DNA of 5,615 bases, taken from positions 1 to 5,615 of the forward strand of contig JAADGZ010000287.1 of the NCBI GenBank assembly GCA_013152045.1. Reading direction: 5' to 3'. The stretch's first letter is position 1. Every line of letters starts with the position of its first letter. Position numbers and translations under genes: made by a program. The notes beneath the pieces were generated by a model. It was not told the origin of the DNA. It saw only the letters and a list, made by a program, of their open reading frames with translations, and did not search any database. Below, piece by piece: positions 1 to 5,277 of the stretch. This DNA comes from Gammaproteobacteria bacterium. Lineage in GTDB: Bacteria; Pseudomonadota; Gammaproteobacteria; UBA6429; Thiohalophilaceae.

Positions 1-657
1 GCAATGCTGTATTTGACGCGGCAGGCTCCGGTGGATGTAGATATTCATCCTGAACAAGCCGGTACAAGTCAGTCCGAGAAATTACTGGCTCCGACTCAGG
101 AAAATAAGCAGATTGTCCCGTCTGTGGCTGAGGGGACTGCCCGTGCCACGCCATCAGAAAAGCTTGCGAAAGCTTCGACTCCCTATTCAGATCCCGCTGA
201 CAGCCTGAATATATCCTCGAATATAGCCGTAGATAAAGCTGTTTCTGCCCCCTCCCGGCGGGAAGAAACGTATCAAGACGACAATCAGCCAAGTTTACCA
301 CCAGAAATTTATACCAGGGAATCGGTTAAGCCATCAATTGAAAGCCCGGCAGTAAATACCGCGATGGTAAATTATTATAGCGTTGGTAATGCCAATATGG
401 CTCAAGAAACAGCAACGACGGCAGTTGAGTCAGCGGCTGCAGGCGTGAGCGCAACGACTAAAAAACAATCAGGTTCGAATCGTGCCGCCACTAGCCAGAG
501 CCGTGTTGCCAGTGTCGATAATTCAATCCTTTCGCCTCTTTATACTGCAGAAATGCAGCCTCCTCCGAAAATAAAACCAAAATGTCCCCCTGTTTATATG
601 AGCATCAATGCTTATGCGCGGAATATGAGAATAGCGATGGGCTGTAATGATAATTAG
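1..657 (+). CDS. Unrecognised Ala/Ser/Thr/Pro-rich protein, probably 5'-truncated by the window edge
   Basis: I do not recognise this protein. The frame is open from base 1 (an Ala codon precedes the first ATG at 4), so the true start may lie outside; no ribosome binding site can be judged. From the ATG it has 217 residues. The first residues (MLYLTRQ) look like the end of a membrane segment, after which about 175 residues are low-complexity and rich in Ala, Ser, Thr, Pro and Glu, as in periplasmic linkers of anchored envelope proteins. The C-terminus differs: a proline/lysine stretch (PPPKIKPKCPP, near 186-196) leads into a short tail with Met, Arg and Tyr. The two cysteines (194 and 214) lie only there and could form a disulfide. 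It ends at TAG. A single-pass envelope protein of the TonB or GspB style of architecture is an inference; no catalytic motif is visible. Confidence 0.6.
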   Translation, partial: AMLYLTRQAPVDVDIHPEQAGTSQSEKLLAPTQENKQIVPSVAEGTARATPSEKLAKASTPYSDPADSLNISSNIAVDKAVSAPSRREETYQDDNQPSLPPEIYTRESVKPSIESPAVNTAMVNYYSVGNANMAQETATTAVESAAAGVSATTKKQSGSNRAATSQSRVASVDNSILSPLYTAEMQPPPKIKPKCPPVYMSINAYARNMRIAMGCNDN

Positions 658-709
658 TCGCTGAACAAGATAAGCGAGTGCTCACAAATATTGCGCAGTT
701 CACAGTATG

Positions 710-761
710 TTACCGGTCGAGGTAGCTAAAATCAGGGTCGGGTCGACCCGTTTTCCGGTAA
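710..761. repeat. Nested dyad symmetry between the first two genes
   Basis: A 12-base perfect palindrome, CGGGTCGACCCG (739-750), is followed by TTTT. It sits inside a wider inverted repeat, TTACCGG (710-716) with CCGGTAA (755-761). It could be a weak terminator for the upstream gene or an operator for the downstream one. The inner hairpin would have only a short stem, so I cannot decide. Confidence 0.3.
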
Positions 762-799
762 TTACCCCATAACGTTCCTTATTTTTCGGCGCTTGGGGC

Positions 800-805
800 T
801 ATACT
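800..805 (+). promoter_or_regulatory. Candidate -10 box for the DUF4124 gene
   Basis: TATACT matches the sigma-70 -10 consensus at 5 of 6 positions and lies 32 bases before the preferred ATG at 838. The -35 region (around 774-780, TTCCTT-like) is poor. Transcription would start near 812, downstream of the alternative TTG start at 793, which supports the ATG at 838. Confidence 0.35.
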
Positions 806-837
806 GTGCGAATAACAATGATAGTGATATTTTAGCA

Positions 838-1395
838 ATGCTGACTTCGCCTGCATTTTTGTGGTTCATATTAGTATTTTATTTTTTCAGCTTCCAGTCT
901 TATGCTGGCGACGTGTATCGCTGGACCAATGATAAAGGCGAGATCGTTTTTGGTGACAGTCCGCCCAAGGGAACCGATGTCGAGATTGTTCCGCTTAAAA
1001 AAACGCTTGACCGTGGAATGAAATTTGCCACTCCAGAGCAGGTAGAAAAACTACACAATGATGCGCAAGCGCAGAAAAAAACGAAGCCCCGGGCCAGGGG
1101 AGCGCGTCTCTCAAAATCCTATTGTCAACGTTATCGCAGTAATTTAAATAAAGTAGAGATTTATTTACAACATACTTATAACGTACAGGATGCACAAAAG
1201 GCACAAGATCTGCGCAAGCTCATCAAGCGTGAATGCGGTGGAATAAATTTATCGGTGGAAGACAACCGGTCACGTTGTAAAGCCTACCGTCAGGATCTGC
1301 TGAAAACTGAAATTTATCTTGAACATACCTCGAATCCCCGTGACAGACAGAAAGTAAAGGATTTGCGTAAACAGATTATGCGTGAATGTCAGTAA
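838..1395 (+). CDS. Secreted DUF4124 protein with a duplicated Cys-bounded helical repeat
   Basis: A 186-residue envelope protein. The start at ATG 838 is chosen because it opens directly on a signal peptide: a hydrophobic core rich in Phe, Leu and Val, then SYA before GDVYRW, a good signal peptidase I site near residue 24. A longer reading from TTG 793 adds 15 polar residues ahead of the signal. No strong ribosome binding site is seen for either. The mature N-terminus is a DUF4124 domain (VYRWTNDKGEIVFGDSPP), a short beta unit common in proteobacterial periplasmic proteins and of unknown function. After a basic linker come two 38-residue units, Cys96-Cys133 and Cys147-Cys184, identical at 23 of 38 positions and aligning without gaps. 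Each has the pattern C-x2-YR...EIYL-x-HT-x-N...DLRK-x-I-x-REC. They are predicted helical and could carry one disulfide each. The role is unknown; a hairpin follows the stop. Confidence 0.85.
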   Translation: MLTSPAFLWFILVFYFFSFQSYAGDVYRWTNDKGEIVFGDSPPKGTDVEIVPLKKTLDRGMKFATPEQVEKLHNDAQAQKKTKPRARGARLSKSYCQRYRSNLNKVEIYLQHTYNVQDAQKAQDLRKLIKRECGGINLSVEDNRSRCKAYRQDLLKTEIYLEHTSNPRDRQKVKDLRKQIMRECQ

Positions 1396-1418
1396 GGGTA
1401 AACGTCGTTTCACTGCTC

Positions 1419-1443
1419 CCCCTCTCCCCATCGGGGAGAGGGG
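1419..1443 (+). terminator. Hairpin after the DUF4124 gene, probable terminator
   Basis: A perfect 11-bp inverted repeat (CCCCTCTCCCC with GGGGAGAGGGG, loop ATC) lies 23 bases after the stop and is followed by TTAATT and further A/T-rich sequence instead of a clean T run. It is probably a terminator, but the same sequence type also occurs as a dispersed intergenic repeat in many proteobacteria. Confidence 0.6.
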
Positions 1444-1549
1444 TTAATTCGCAAATTCTAATTTAACAAAATGTAATAATTCAGGCTGTGGCATAGACAA
1501 AATAGTGTCATCCATGTGATTTTTGTTCATTTTATTGGTATTGTGATTA

Positions 1550-1563
1550 TTGCTTTTGATCAA
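1550..1563 (+). promoter_or_regulatory. Fnr-like motif upstream of carbonic anhydrase (weak)
   Basis: TTGCT-TTTG-ATCAA matches the Crp/Fnr-family consensus TTGAT-N4-ATCAA at 9 of 10 positions and includes the palindrome TTGATCAA. It is centred only 34 bases before the TTG start, too close for class II activation. If functional it would more likely repress by covering the transcription start. A poor extended -10 (TG-T-GATTAT, about 1542-1550) overlaps it. A chance match is quite possible. Confidence 0.25.
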
Positions 1564-1576
1564 GGTGTTTTTTTAG

Positions 1577-1582
1577 AAGGGG
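1577..1582 (+). promoter_or_regulatory. Ribosome binding site fixing the TTG start of carbonic anhydrase
   Basis: AAGGGG ends 8 bases before TTG 1591. The nearer ATG at 1584 is in another frame and hits TGA after six codons. The carbonic anhydrase frame has TGA at 1585-1587, so translation cannot start further upstream. Confidence 0.7.
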
Positions 1583-1590
1583 TATGAACA

Positions 1591-2226
1591 TTGAGTGCTA
1601 TTGAACAGCTTATTGCTGGCTATCGCCGTTTTCGAGGTGGTTATTATGAGGTGAATCGTGAACGAATGATTGACCTTGCCCGTTATGGTCAGTTTCCCCA
1701 GGTTGCGGTGATCGCCTGTTGTGATTCACGCGTTGATCCTGCCGTTATTACCGATAGTACCCCTGGTGACTTGTTCGTGGTTCGCAATGTGGCTAATTTG
1801 GTGCCGCCCTGCGAAGGGGAGGGCATCTGGCATGGTACCAGTGCCGCTCTGCAATTTGCTGTTTGTGGTTTGAAGGTAGAACATCTTATCGTGCTTGGAC
1901 ATGCCCGCTGTGGCGGAATTCGTTCCTTACTGGAAGGGCCGGGAGATAGAGAGGATGACAAATTTATCACCGACTGGATGAGTATTGCTGAGGATGCTCG
2001 TAAACGGGCCTTGGACAGAGCTGATCTATCAACACTTGAAGAACAGGCTCACGCCTGTGAGCTGGAGGCGATTGGAATATCACTGGCCAATCTAGAAACC
2101 TTTCCCTGGATACGGGAACGTATAGAACAAAACAGTTTACATTTACATGGTTGGTATTACGACATGATGTCGGGCGATCTTTTACAGCTTGATTCTTCCA
2201 GCGGAAAATTTGTATCGCTCTATTAA
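1591..2226 (+). CDS. Beta-class carbonic anhydrase
   Basis: A complete 211-residue cytoplasmic zinc enzyme that interconverts CO2 and bicarbonate, supplying bicarbonate for carboxylation and pH balance. The beta-class signatures are clear. ACCDSRVDP supplies zinc ligand Cys44 and the Asp45-Arg47 dyad, and LGHARCGGI supplies ligands His104 and Cys107. FVVRNVANLVPP and HGTSAALQFAV are the usual substrate-pocket and core segments. The length is normal for the family and there is no signal peptide. The TTG start is forced by an in-frame TGA two codons upstream, and it gives the expected family N-terminus (x-I-E-Q-L-I-x-G-Y-R-R-F). It stands alone between a hairpin upstream and repeats downstream, so it is probably monocistronic. 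It belongs to the group variously named Can or CynT; no cyanase gene is beside it, so no symbol is assigned. Confidence 0.97.
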   Translation: MSAIEQLIAGYRRFRGGYYEVNRERMIDLARYGQFPQVAVIACCDSRVDPAVITDSTPGDLFVVRNVANLVPPCEGEGIWHGTSAALQFAVCGLKVEHLIVLGHARCGGIRSLLEGPGDREDDKFITDWMSIAEDARKRALDRADLSTLEEQAHACELEAIGISLANLETFPWIRERIEQNSLHLHGWYYDMMSGDLLQLDSSSGKFVSLY

Positions 2227-2313
2227 TTCAATTCAGGTAAACCACCGTCTTTGGCGGTGAGACCCAAATAAGCTCTGCCGTTCCGTTGTGCGGAGGAGGT
2301 CATGGTCTTTTTT
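2227..2313. other. Non-coding stretch after carbonic anhydrase with weak hairpins
   Basis: No credible gene is present. ACCACC (2241-2246) can pair with GGCGGT (2253-2258) around GTCTTT with one mismatch. A second small stem, TCCG/CGGA, lies near 2282-2294, and a six-T run follows at 2308-2313. Together these could terminate the carbonic anhydrase transcript, but neither hairpin directly precedes the T run. The stretch borders the REP doublet at 2314. Confidence 0.3.
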
Positions 2314-2406
2314 CTCTCGTTCCCACGCTCCTGCGTGGGAATGGATACCGGAATCAGCGTATCGATTGAGGTATGGGTTCCCACGCGGGAGCGTGGGAAC
2401 CAGAAA
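2314..2406 (+). repeat. REP doublet (BIME-like), copy I
   Basis: Two palindromes of the same family lie about 35 bases apart: TTCCCACGC-TCCT-GCGTGGGAA (2320-2341) and TTCCCACGC-GGGA-GCGTGGGAA (2378-2399). The element runs from CTCTCG to CCAGAAA. The spacer contains GAATCAGCGTAT. A second copy, in inverted orientation, lies at 5361-5452, with about 90% identity by eye and an identical right-hand palindrome. Such elements are usually spread by REP-associated tyrosine transposases; none is encoded here. Translated, it gives the SHAGAWE-type spurious peptides typical of REPs. Confidence 0.85.
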
Positions 2407-2456
2407 AAACCGTTCGCACTTTGAAACCATTCGTTCTGAGCTGTTCAGTTAAAACC
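2407..2456. repeat. Degenerate partial copies of the 2457-2492 repeat
   Basis: The block AAACCGTTCGC (about 2408-2417) and the block AAACCATTCGTTCTGAGCT (2424-2442) match the left part of the intact element that begins AAAACCGTTCGCCCTGAGC at 2452. All three lie in the same direction at steps of about 20-30 bases, as if the element had been added repeatedly or partly duplicated and then decayed. Confidence 0.5.
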
Positions 2457-2492
2457 GTTCGCCCTGAGCTTGTCGAAGGGCTCACCACGAAC
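2457..2492 (-). terminator. REP-like hairpin downstream of the hemerythrin operon, possible terminator
   Basis: Read on the minus strand, GTTCG pairs with CGAAC, and inside it TGAGC pairs with GCTCA around a CCTTCGACAA loop. GGTTTT follows. It lies 52 bases beyond the stop of the last operon gene, so it can act as its terminator. The same palindrome (core CCCTGAGCTTGTCGAAGGG) is a widespread intergenic repeat in proteobacteria, so the termination role is an inference. Confidence 0.5.
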
Positions 2493-2543
2493 CTAAAACT
2501 CTGGAATTCAGAACACTTATTTAGTTGCATACCGGCTTAGCTA

Positions 2544-3828
2544 TCACTGCTCCGAGCTGCGTGTCAGTCTCAGATAAAGTCGTGTTGCCGATGCCAGGTT
2601 CCACCACAGCAGGGCGGCGGCCAGGAACAGGGCCAGCGCGGCAGGATAGATTAGTGCGCCGGGCCACAGAGAGGCACCCAGGAGCAGACCCAGAGCGGTA
2701 GTTTGCAGACGCAACTGCCAGCGAGCCGATGTTTCAGGAATAATCTGCTTCATGGTCGGAATTTTGCCTTGTATACGGCCCTGAATCTTGCGCTGATTGT
2801 TCAGTTGCAGCCAGATGACGAAGGGGGCGATCTTGTGCAACATGCCACTTATGGCCGACATGGCAAAGCCTACCACCAATAATACGCCTAACAGGACGGG
2901 TGGAATCGTTAGCCCAGGTAGTAGCTGTTCGGCTGCCCAGCAGATGACGGCGGCCAACAGGCTGGCTGCGGCCAGTTGCCAATAGTTTAGGGTGACATCG
3001 GGCAGACGGCGTCGGCGGCGGCGCTTTAGGTTCAGGGTTGCCAGTGCAAAAATGGCGAGACAGGCAGCGGCTAATCCGGCTGTCCACTGAAGCTCATGAG
3101 TGGTGAGTGAGGCTATTGTCCATATGGCCAGGCCGAGGAACAGCAGCTTGCTTAACCAGCGGGTGACGGGGCGGGGATAATCCGGGGTCACATGAAACAT
3201 GGGAATCACCTGGTAGGAGACGCCGATGATTAACAGTGCCACCCAGCCTGGCAATCCCCAGGCCAGGTGCAGGTTGGTGAGAAGATGGCTTTGTGGGATC
3301 GCCGTCCAGCCGTAGCCTGCAGCGAGGTAGAGGCCCAGACTTACGGTGATAGCCAGGGCGGTGATAGCCAAGGCGGTGGCGGTAACGGTGGCATGGCCCG
3401 ATTGTGCACGGATCAGGCAATAGGTGACGACTGCGATTGAACAGTCCAGTACCGCCACCAAGGAATACTACTGCCGCCTGGAATAGTGTCGCCTGGTTCA
3501 ACAAAAAACCACTACACAAGAACAGAATGCCAACGCTCATCAGGCCGTGAATGGTGCGGCTAACCAGACGCGGGCGCGGCACGGGTGAACCCATCAGCAC
3601 CGGCAGGATTTGTTGCACTGAACCGAACATCACCATAGCCAAGAAGCCCAGGGTCAGGAAGTGTGTTACAGCCAGTAGTGACGGAGTCCAGCGACTGGCT
3701 AAGACTTCCGGGCCTTGCCATAATAAAATGACTGCGGCGATCATGGTGAACAGGGGTGCCGTCAGGTAGTAACGCATGGGCACGGAAAGAGGAGGACTCT
3801 GTTCCAGAGAAAGTGCGGCGTAGTTCAT
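2544..3828 (-). pseudogene. Twelve-segment membrane protein, NnrS/haem-copper-like, split by a one-base frameshift
   Basis: Two overlapping frames make one gene. The 5' part starts at ATG 3828 and carries recognisable sequence to about 3455. The 3' part runs from about 3461 to TGA 2544. The span is 1285 bases, one more than 428 codons, so removing one base gives a 427-residue protein. About 12 hydrophobic segments can be counted: roughly three and a half in the first part and the rest in the second. The break falls inside segment four. Histidines stand at segment ends, in THFLTLGFLAMVMFG (His56), RTIHG (His94), NLHLAWG, PMFHVTP and MLHKIAPF. This layout resembles NnrS and haem-copper oxidase subunit I-like proteins; that family link is an inference from pattern. 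A cytoplasmic loop holds KIQGRIQGKIP, a small internal repeat. It is translationally coupled to DUF2249 by an ATGA overlap, with AGGAAAA upstream as ribosome binding site. The break may be a real mutation or a sequencing error. Confidence 0.8.
3451..3470 (-). other. Frameshift site in the membrane-protein gene
   Basis: The second frame is closed by TAG at 3470-3468. The first frame beyond about 3451 turns into Arg/Pro/His-rich nonsense. The extra base therefore lies in or next to the G-rich string GGTGGCGGT (3459-3451 on the minus strand). Dropping one G gives a continuous hydrophobic segment (VVFLGG then VLDCSIAVV). No known programmed-shift signal is visible. Confidence 0.75.
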
Positions 3829-4100
3829 GATGCACTTTTCCTGGCCGCTGCGCGGGCAGCGGTTTCGGCTTCTCTATCGCCCATACGCCAGATGAACATC
3901 TGTACCGGGCCATTCTCCGTGCTTTGTGTAACATAGTCGAAGCCATGCTGGTCAAGATTGTCGCGTAGCAAGCAGGGATCACGACGGTGCTTCATACGCA
4001 GGTATTCTCCGGGTGATAGTGTTGCGACTGCCTCCAGGGTTTCAACCAAAGGCGCGGGTGGTTCCAGCTCACTCACATCCAGCAATCTTTCCTGCGCCAT
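3825..4100 (-). CDS. DUF2249 domain protein
   Basis: A 91-residue soluble protein, nearly all of it one DUF2249 domain. The family pattern is clear: LDVSELEPPAPLVETLEA at the start, then LSPGEYLRMKHRRDP, LDQHGFDYV and the closing FIWRMGD. The domain is a small alpha/beta fold of unknown biochemical role, related in shape to the sulfur-carrier-like TusA group. It is often encoded beside hemerythrins, NnrS and nitric oxide or denitrification genes, which is established as gene context only. The Cys in RRDPCLL (residue 43) is the only cysteine. The last 15 residues are an Ala/Arg-rich tail. The gene starts 2 bases after the hemerythrin stop, with GGAG inside the end of that gene as ribosome binding site, and its TGA overlaps the next ATG. 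It is middle gene of the operon. Confidence 0.9.
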   Translation of the reverse strand: MAQERLLDVSELEPPAPLVETLEAVATLSPGEYLRMKHRRDPCLLRDNLDQHGFDYVTQSTENGPVQMFIWRMGDREAETAARAAARKSAS

Positions 4101-4102
4101 TA

Positions 4103-4546
4103 TTAGCTTTCTCCAACGGCTTCCATGCGGCTGAGTACTTCCTCACGTTTGCTTCCCAGTAGATCATCGCACATGGGGTAGAGGATTTGTTCTTCCTTGG
4201 CATTGTGTTGTTGCATAAGAATAAGCAGTGTTTCTGCTGCACCGAGAAAAGTATCGCCATCTTTCTCGCTCATCGCCTGGGCCATATCCCCTAACAGTTC
4301 GCGTATCTGTTGATGTTCCATGCGCATCACCTGGGATGGTCCAGCCGGGCTGCCACTGGCTTCTTCAAAATCAGGAAACAGTACTTCTTCTTCCATCGTA
4401 AAATGATGTTCCATCGCCTGATGAAAGGTTTTGAAACCTTCCTCGGCGGCCTGCCAGTTTCCATCGGCGACCAGTTGCTCGGCTTCAACGAAAAAACCGT
4501 CACAACGACGATGATCTGTTTTTAAATGTTCCTGTATGCTTTCCAC
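4103..4546 (-). CDS. Bacterial hemerythrin (HHE cation-binding domain protein)
   Basis: A 147-residue soluble four-helix protein expected to hold a non-haem diiron centre. The ligand set is complete in order: His12 (KTDHRRCD), His48 and Glu52 (HHFTMEEEVLFP), His78 (MRMEHQQI), and His114 with Glu118 (QQHNAKEEQILYP). Family members bind O2 or NO and serve in sensing, storage, iron-centre protection or NO defence; which one applies here cannot be read. The start is GTG at 4546, with AGAGGA about six bases upstream. There is no signal peptide or membrane segment, so it is cytoplasmic. It is first gene of the operon, 26 bases from the predicted transcription start of an Fnr-type promoter, ahead of DUF2249 and a membrane protein. 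The context favours a role under oxygen limitation or nitrosative stress. Confidence 0.95.
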   Translation of the reverse strand: MESIQEHLKTDHRRCDGFFVEAEQLVADGNWQAAEEGFKTFHQAMEHHFTMEEEVLFPDFEEASGSPAGPSQVMRMEHQQIRELLGDMAQAMSEKDGDTFLGAAETLLILMQQHNAKEEQILYPMCDDLLGSKREEVLSRMEAVGES

Positions 4547-4578
4547 TCTCTTTCCTCTGATTAATGTTCTTAATTTTT

Positions 4579-4584
4579 ATCATA
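4579..4584 (-). promoter_or_regulatory. -10 box of the hemerythrin operon promoter
   Basis: TATGAT on the minus strand matches the sigma-70 -10 consensus at 5 of 6 positions. It predicts a transcription start at about 4572 and a 25-base leader carrying the ribosome binding site. No good -35 box is present, as expected for an activator-dependent promoter. Confidence 0.7.
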
Positions 4585-4606
4585 GAGCTAATATCATCGG
4601 GATGTC

Positions 4607-4620
4607 TTGAGCAAGATCAA
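4607..4620 (-). promoter_or_regulatory. Crp/Fnr-family operator (Fnr/Anr/Dnr type) at -41.5
   Basis: TTGAT-CTTG-CTCAA on the minus strand matches TTGAT-N4-ATCAA at 9 of 10 positions. The symmetric core extends to CTTGA-N6-TCAAG (4621-4606). Its centre, 4613.5, is 41.5 bases before the start predicted from TATGAT, the canonical spacing for class II activation. The motif alone cannot tell an oxygen-sensing Fnr/Anr from an NO-sensing Dnr. Confidence 0.75.
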
Positions 4621-4710
4621 GGATGAGTTCGTGGCTAGTTTGCTGCTCTGGCCGCTATCTATAGCGTAGGCGGAGGTATATCTAATGAGGTTGGCAGGCG
4701 TTTAATCTTT

Positions 4711-4742
4711 GCGGGTTTAATGCCCTGTTGCTTGCAGCAAAA
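4711..4742 (+). repeat. Degenerate TTTAATGCCC repeat, copy A
   Basis: GGGTTTAATGCCC is followed by TTGC-TTGCA-GCAA, a short stem. It has the same layout as the copies at 4803 and 4846: a TTAATRCCC head followed by a GC-rich palindrome. The bases from 4621 to 4710, between the promoter and this copy, hold no gene or motif that I can support. Confidence 0.5.
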
Positions 4743-4745
4743 ACG

Positions 4746-4792
4746 GTAGGATGGGTAGAGCAAAGCGCGAAGTCCAGTAGGGAAACCCATCA
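4746..4792 (-). repeat. GATGGGT...ACCCATC palindromic repeat, copy 1 (long-loop form)
   Basis: GTAGGATGGGTAGAG (4746-4760) and AAACCCATC (4783-4791) form a 7-8 bp stem around about 20 bases. The arms match the copies at 5278-5308 and 5461-5491, but the centre is longer. It lies between TTTAATGCCC copies A and B. Confidence 0.7.
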
Positions 4793-4802
4793 GCACGCAA
4801 CA

Positions 4803-4835
4803 ACTTAATACCCCGTCAGCTTGCTGCGGGTAGTT
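4803..4835 (+). repeat. TTTAATGCCC-type repeat, copy B (best hairpin)
   Basis: CTTAATACCCCGTCAGC (4804-4820) pairs across TT with GCTGCGGGTA (4823-4832), a near-perfect palindrome with single-base bulges, followed by GTTTATTT. It could terminate plus-strand transcription, but no plus-strand gene precedes it. Confidence 0.55.
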
Positions 4836-4845
4836 TATTTCTCTG

Positions 4846-4876
4846 TGGGTTTAATGCCCCCGCAGTTTGCAGTGAG
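4846..4876 (+). repeat. Degenerate TTTAATGCCC repeat, copy C
   Basis: GGGTTTAATGCCCCC is followed by GCAGTTTGCAGTG, a decayed version of the copy A and B palindrome. It begins just beyond the stop of the small minus-strand gene at 4888. Confidence 0.5.
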
Positions 4877-4887
4877 ATAGTGATGGT

Positions 4888-5172
4888 TTATGTTTTTTGT
4901 TCCTGTCGAATAAGCCAGTTGGCAATATCCACAGCGTCATTTTGTCTGTTTCTGACAGGCAGGCGGTAGATGGTGGCCTTGCTTGAATTGAGTACAGGAT
5001 CTTTTTCTGGCGGGGCTTCGATGGAGAGAATTTCCATACCCTCAGGCAGGGTTTTCTCAATGCTGCTGTTGGAACTCATGCAGGCCAGTTCCTCCAGCCC
5101 ATCAAGCACATCGAGCATGCGCATTTCCAGCGCGCGATCAGGGGAACAGGAATGTTTTTTGGGTAACGCCAT
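4888..5172 (-). CDS. Small unrecognised soluble protein
   Basis: I do not recognise this protein. From ATG 5172 it has 94 residues; GTG 5223 would add 17 residues with no better ribosome binding site. Neither start has a clear one. There is no signal peptide or membrane segment. The middle suggests an amphipathic helix (about residues 12-33, ALEMRMLDVLDGLEELACM), followed by a Ser/Asn turn and an acidic Pro-rich stretch (EILSIEAPPEKDP). The C-terminus has a strand-like TIYRLPVRN and a helix (VDIANWLIRQE). Its balanced composition is unlike the Arg/Pro/Ser-rich shadows of other frames, which favours a real gene. It stands alone between repeat clusters. An AT-rich GATAAATATATC (5204-5193 side, minus strand) could serve as -10 region. 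No function is proposed. Confidence 0.5.
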   Translation of the reverse strand: MALPKKHSCSPDRALEMRMLDVLDGLEELACMSSNSSIEKTLPEGMEILSIEAPPEKDPVLNSSKATIYRLPVRNRQNDAVDIANWLIRQEQKT

Positions 5173-5277
5173 GAGCTGAAATCCGGACCTTGATATATTT
5201 ATCTCGGAACTCTTAGCGTACACAAACTGGTTTTTTATAGGTCCTGGAAGTAAATTATTTTTACTTTCTGTGCTGAT

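Noticed and set aside
658..677. TCGCT/AGCGA inverted repeat just after the first stop codon
   Set aside because: A five-base stem with a ten-base loop and no T run is too weak to call a terminator.
793..837. TTG 793 as the start of the DUF4124 gene
   Set aside because: It would put 15 polar residues before the signal peptide and lies upstream of the TATACT box.
1689..1970. A 93-codon minus-strand frame inside carbonic anhydrase
   Set aside because: It is antisense to a clear enzyme gene, and its product is Ser/Pro/Thr-rich without motifs.
2233..2430. A 65-codon minus-strand frame after carbonic anhydrase
   Set aside because: It is a translation of the REP doublet (SHAGAWER peptide) and hairpin sequence, with no coding character.
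2314..2492. A CRISPR array or a tRNA gene among the repeats
   Set aside because: The repeats are palindromes of several unrelated families with irregular spacing, and no cloverleaf fold is visible.
3094..3450. Continuation of the first membrane-protein frame past the frameshift
   Set aside because: The product becomes Arg/Pro/His/Gly-rich with no membrane segments, while the other frame continues the hydrophobic pattern.
3451..3470. Programmed ribosomal frameshifting in the membrane-protein gene
   Set aside because: There is no slippery heptamer, no in-frame stop at the shift point and no evident stimulatory stem; a mutation or sequence error is simpler.
3560..3982. A 140-codon minus-strand frame overlapping the DUF2249 and membrane-protein genes
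   Set aside because: It is a shadow of two well-supported genes in another frame, with Ser/Arg/Pro-rich composition and no family pattern.
4970..5179. A 69-codon plus-strand frame opposite the small gene at 4888-5172
   Set aside because: The product is Ser-rich (runs of SSS) as expected of an antisense shadow, and it has no ribosome binding site.
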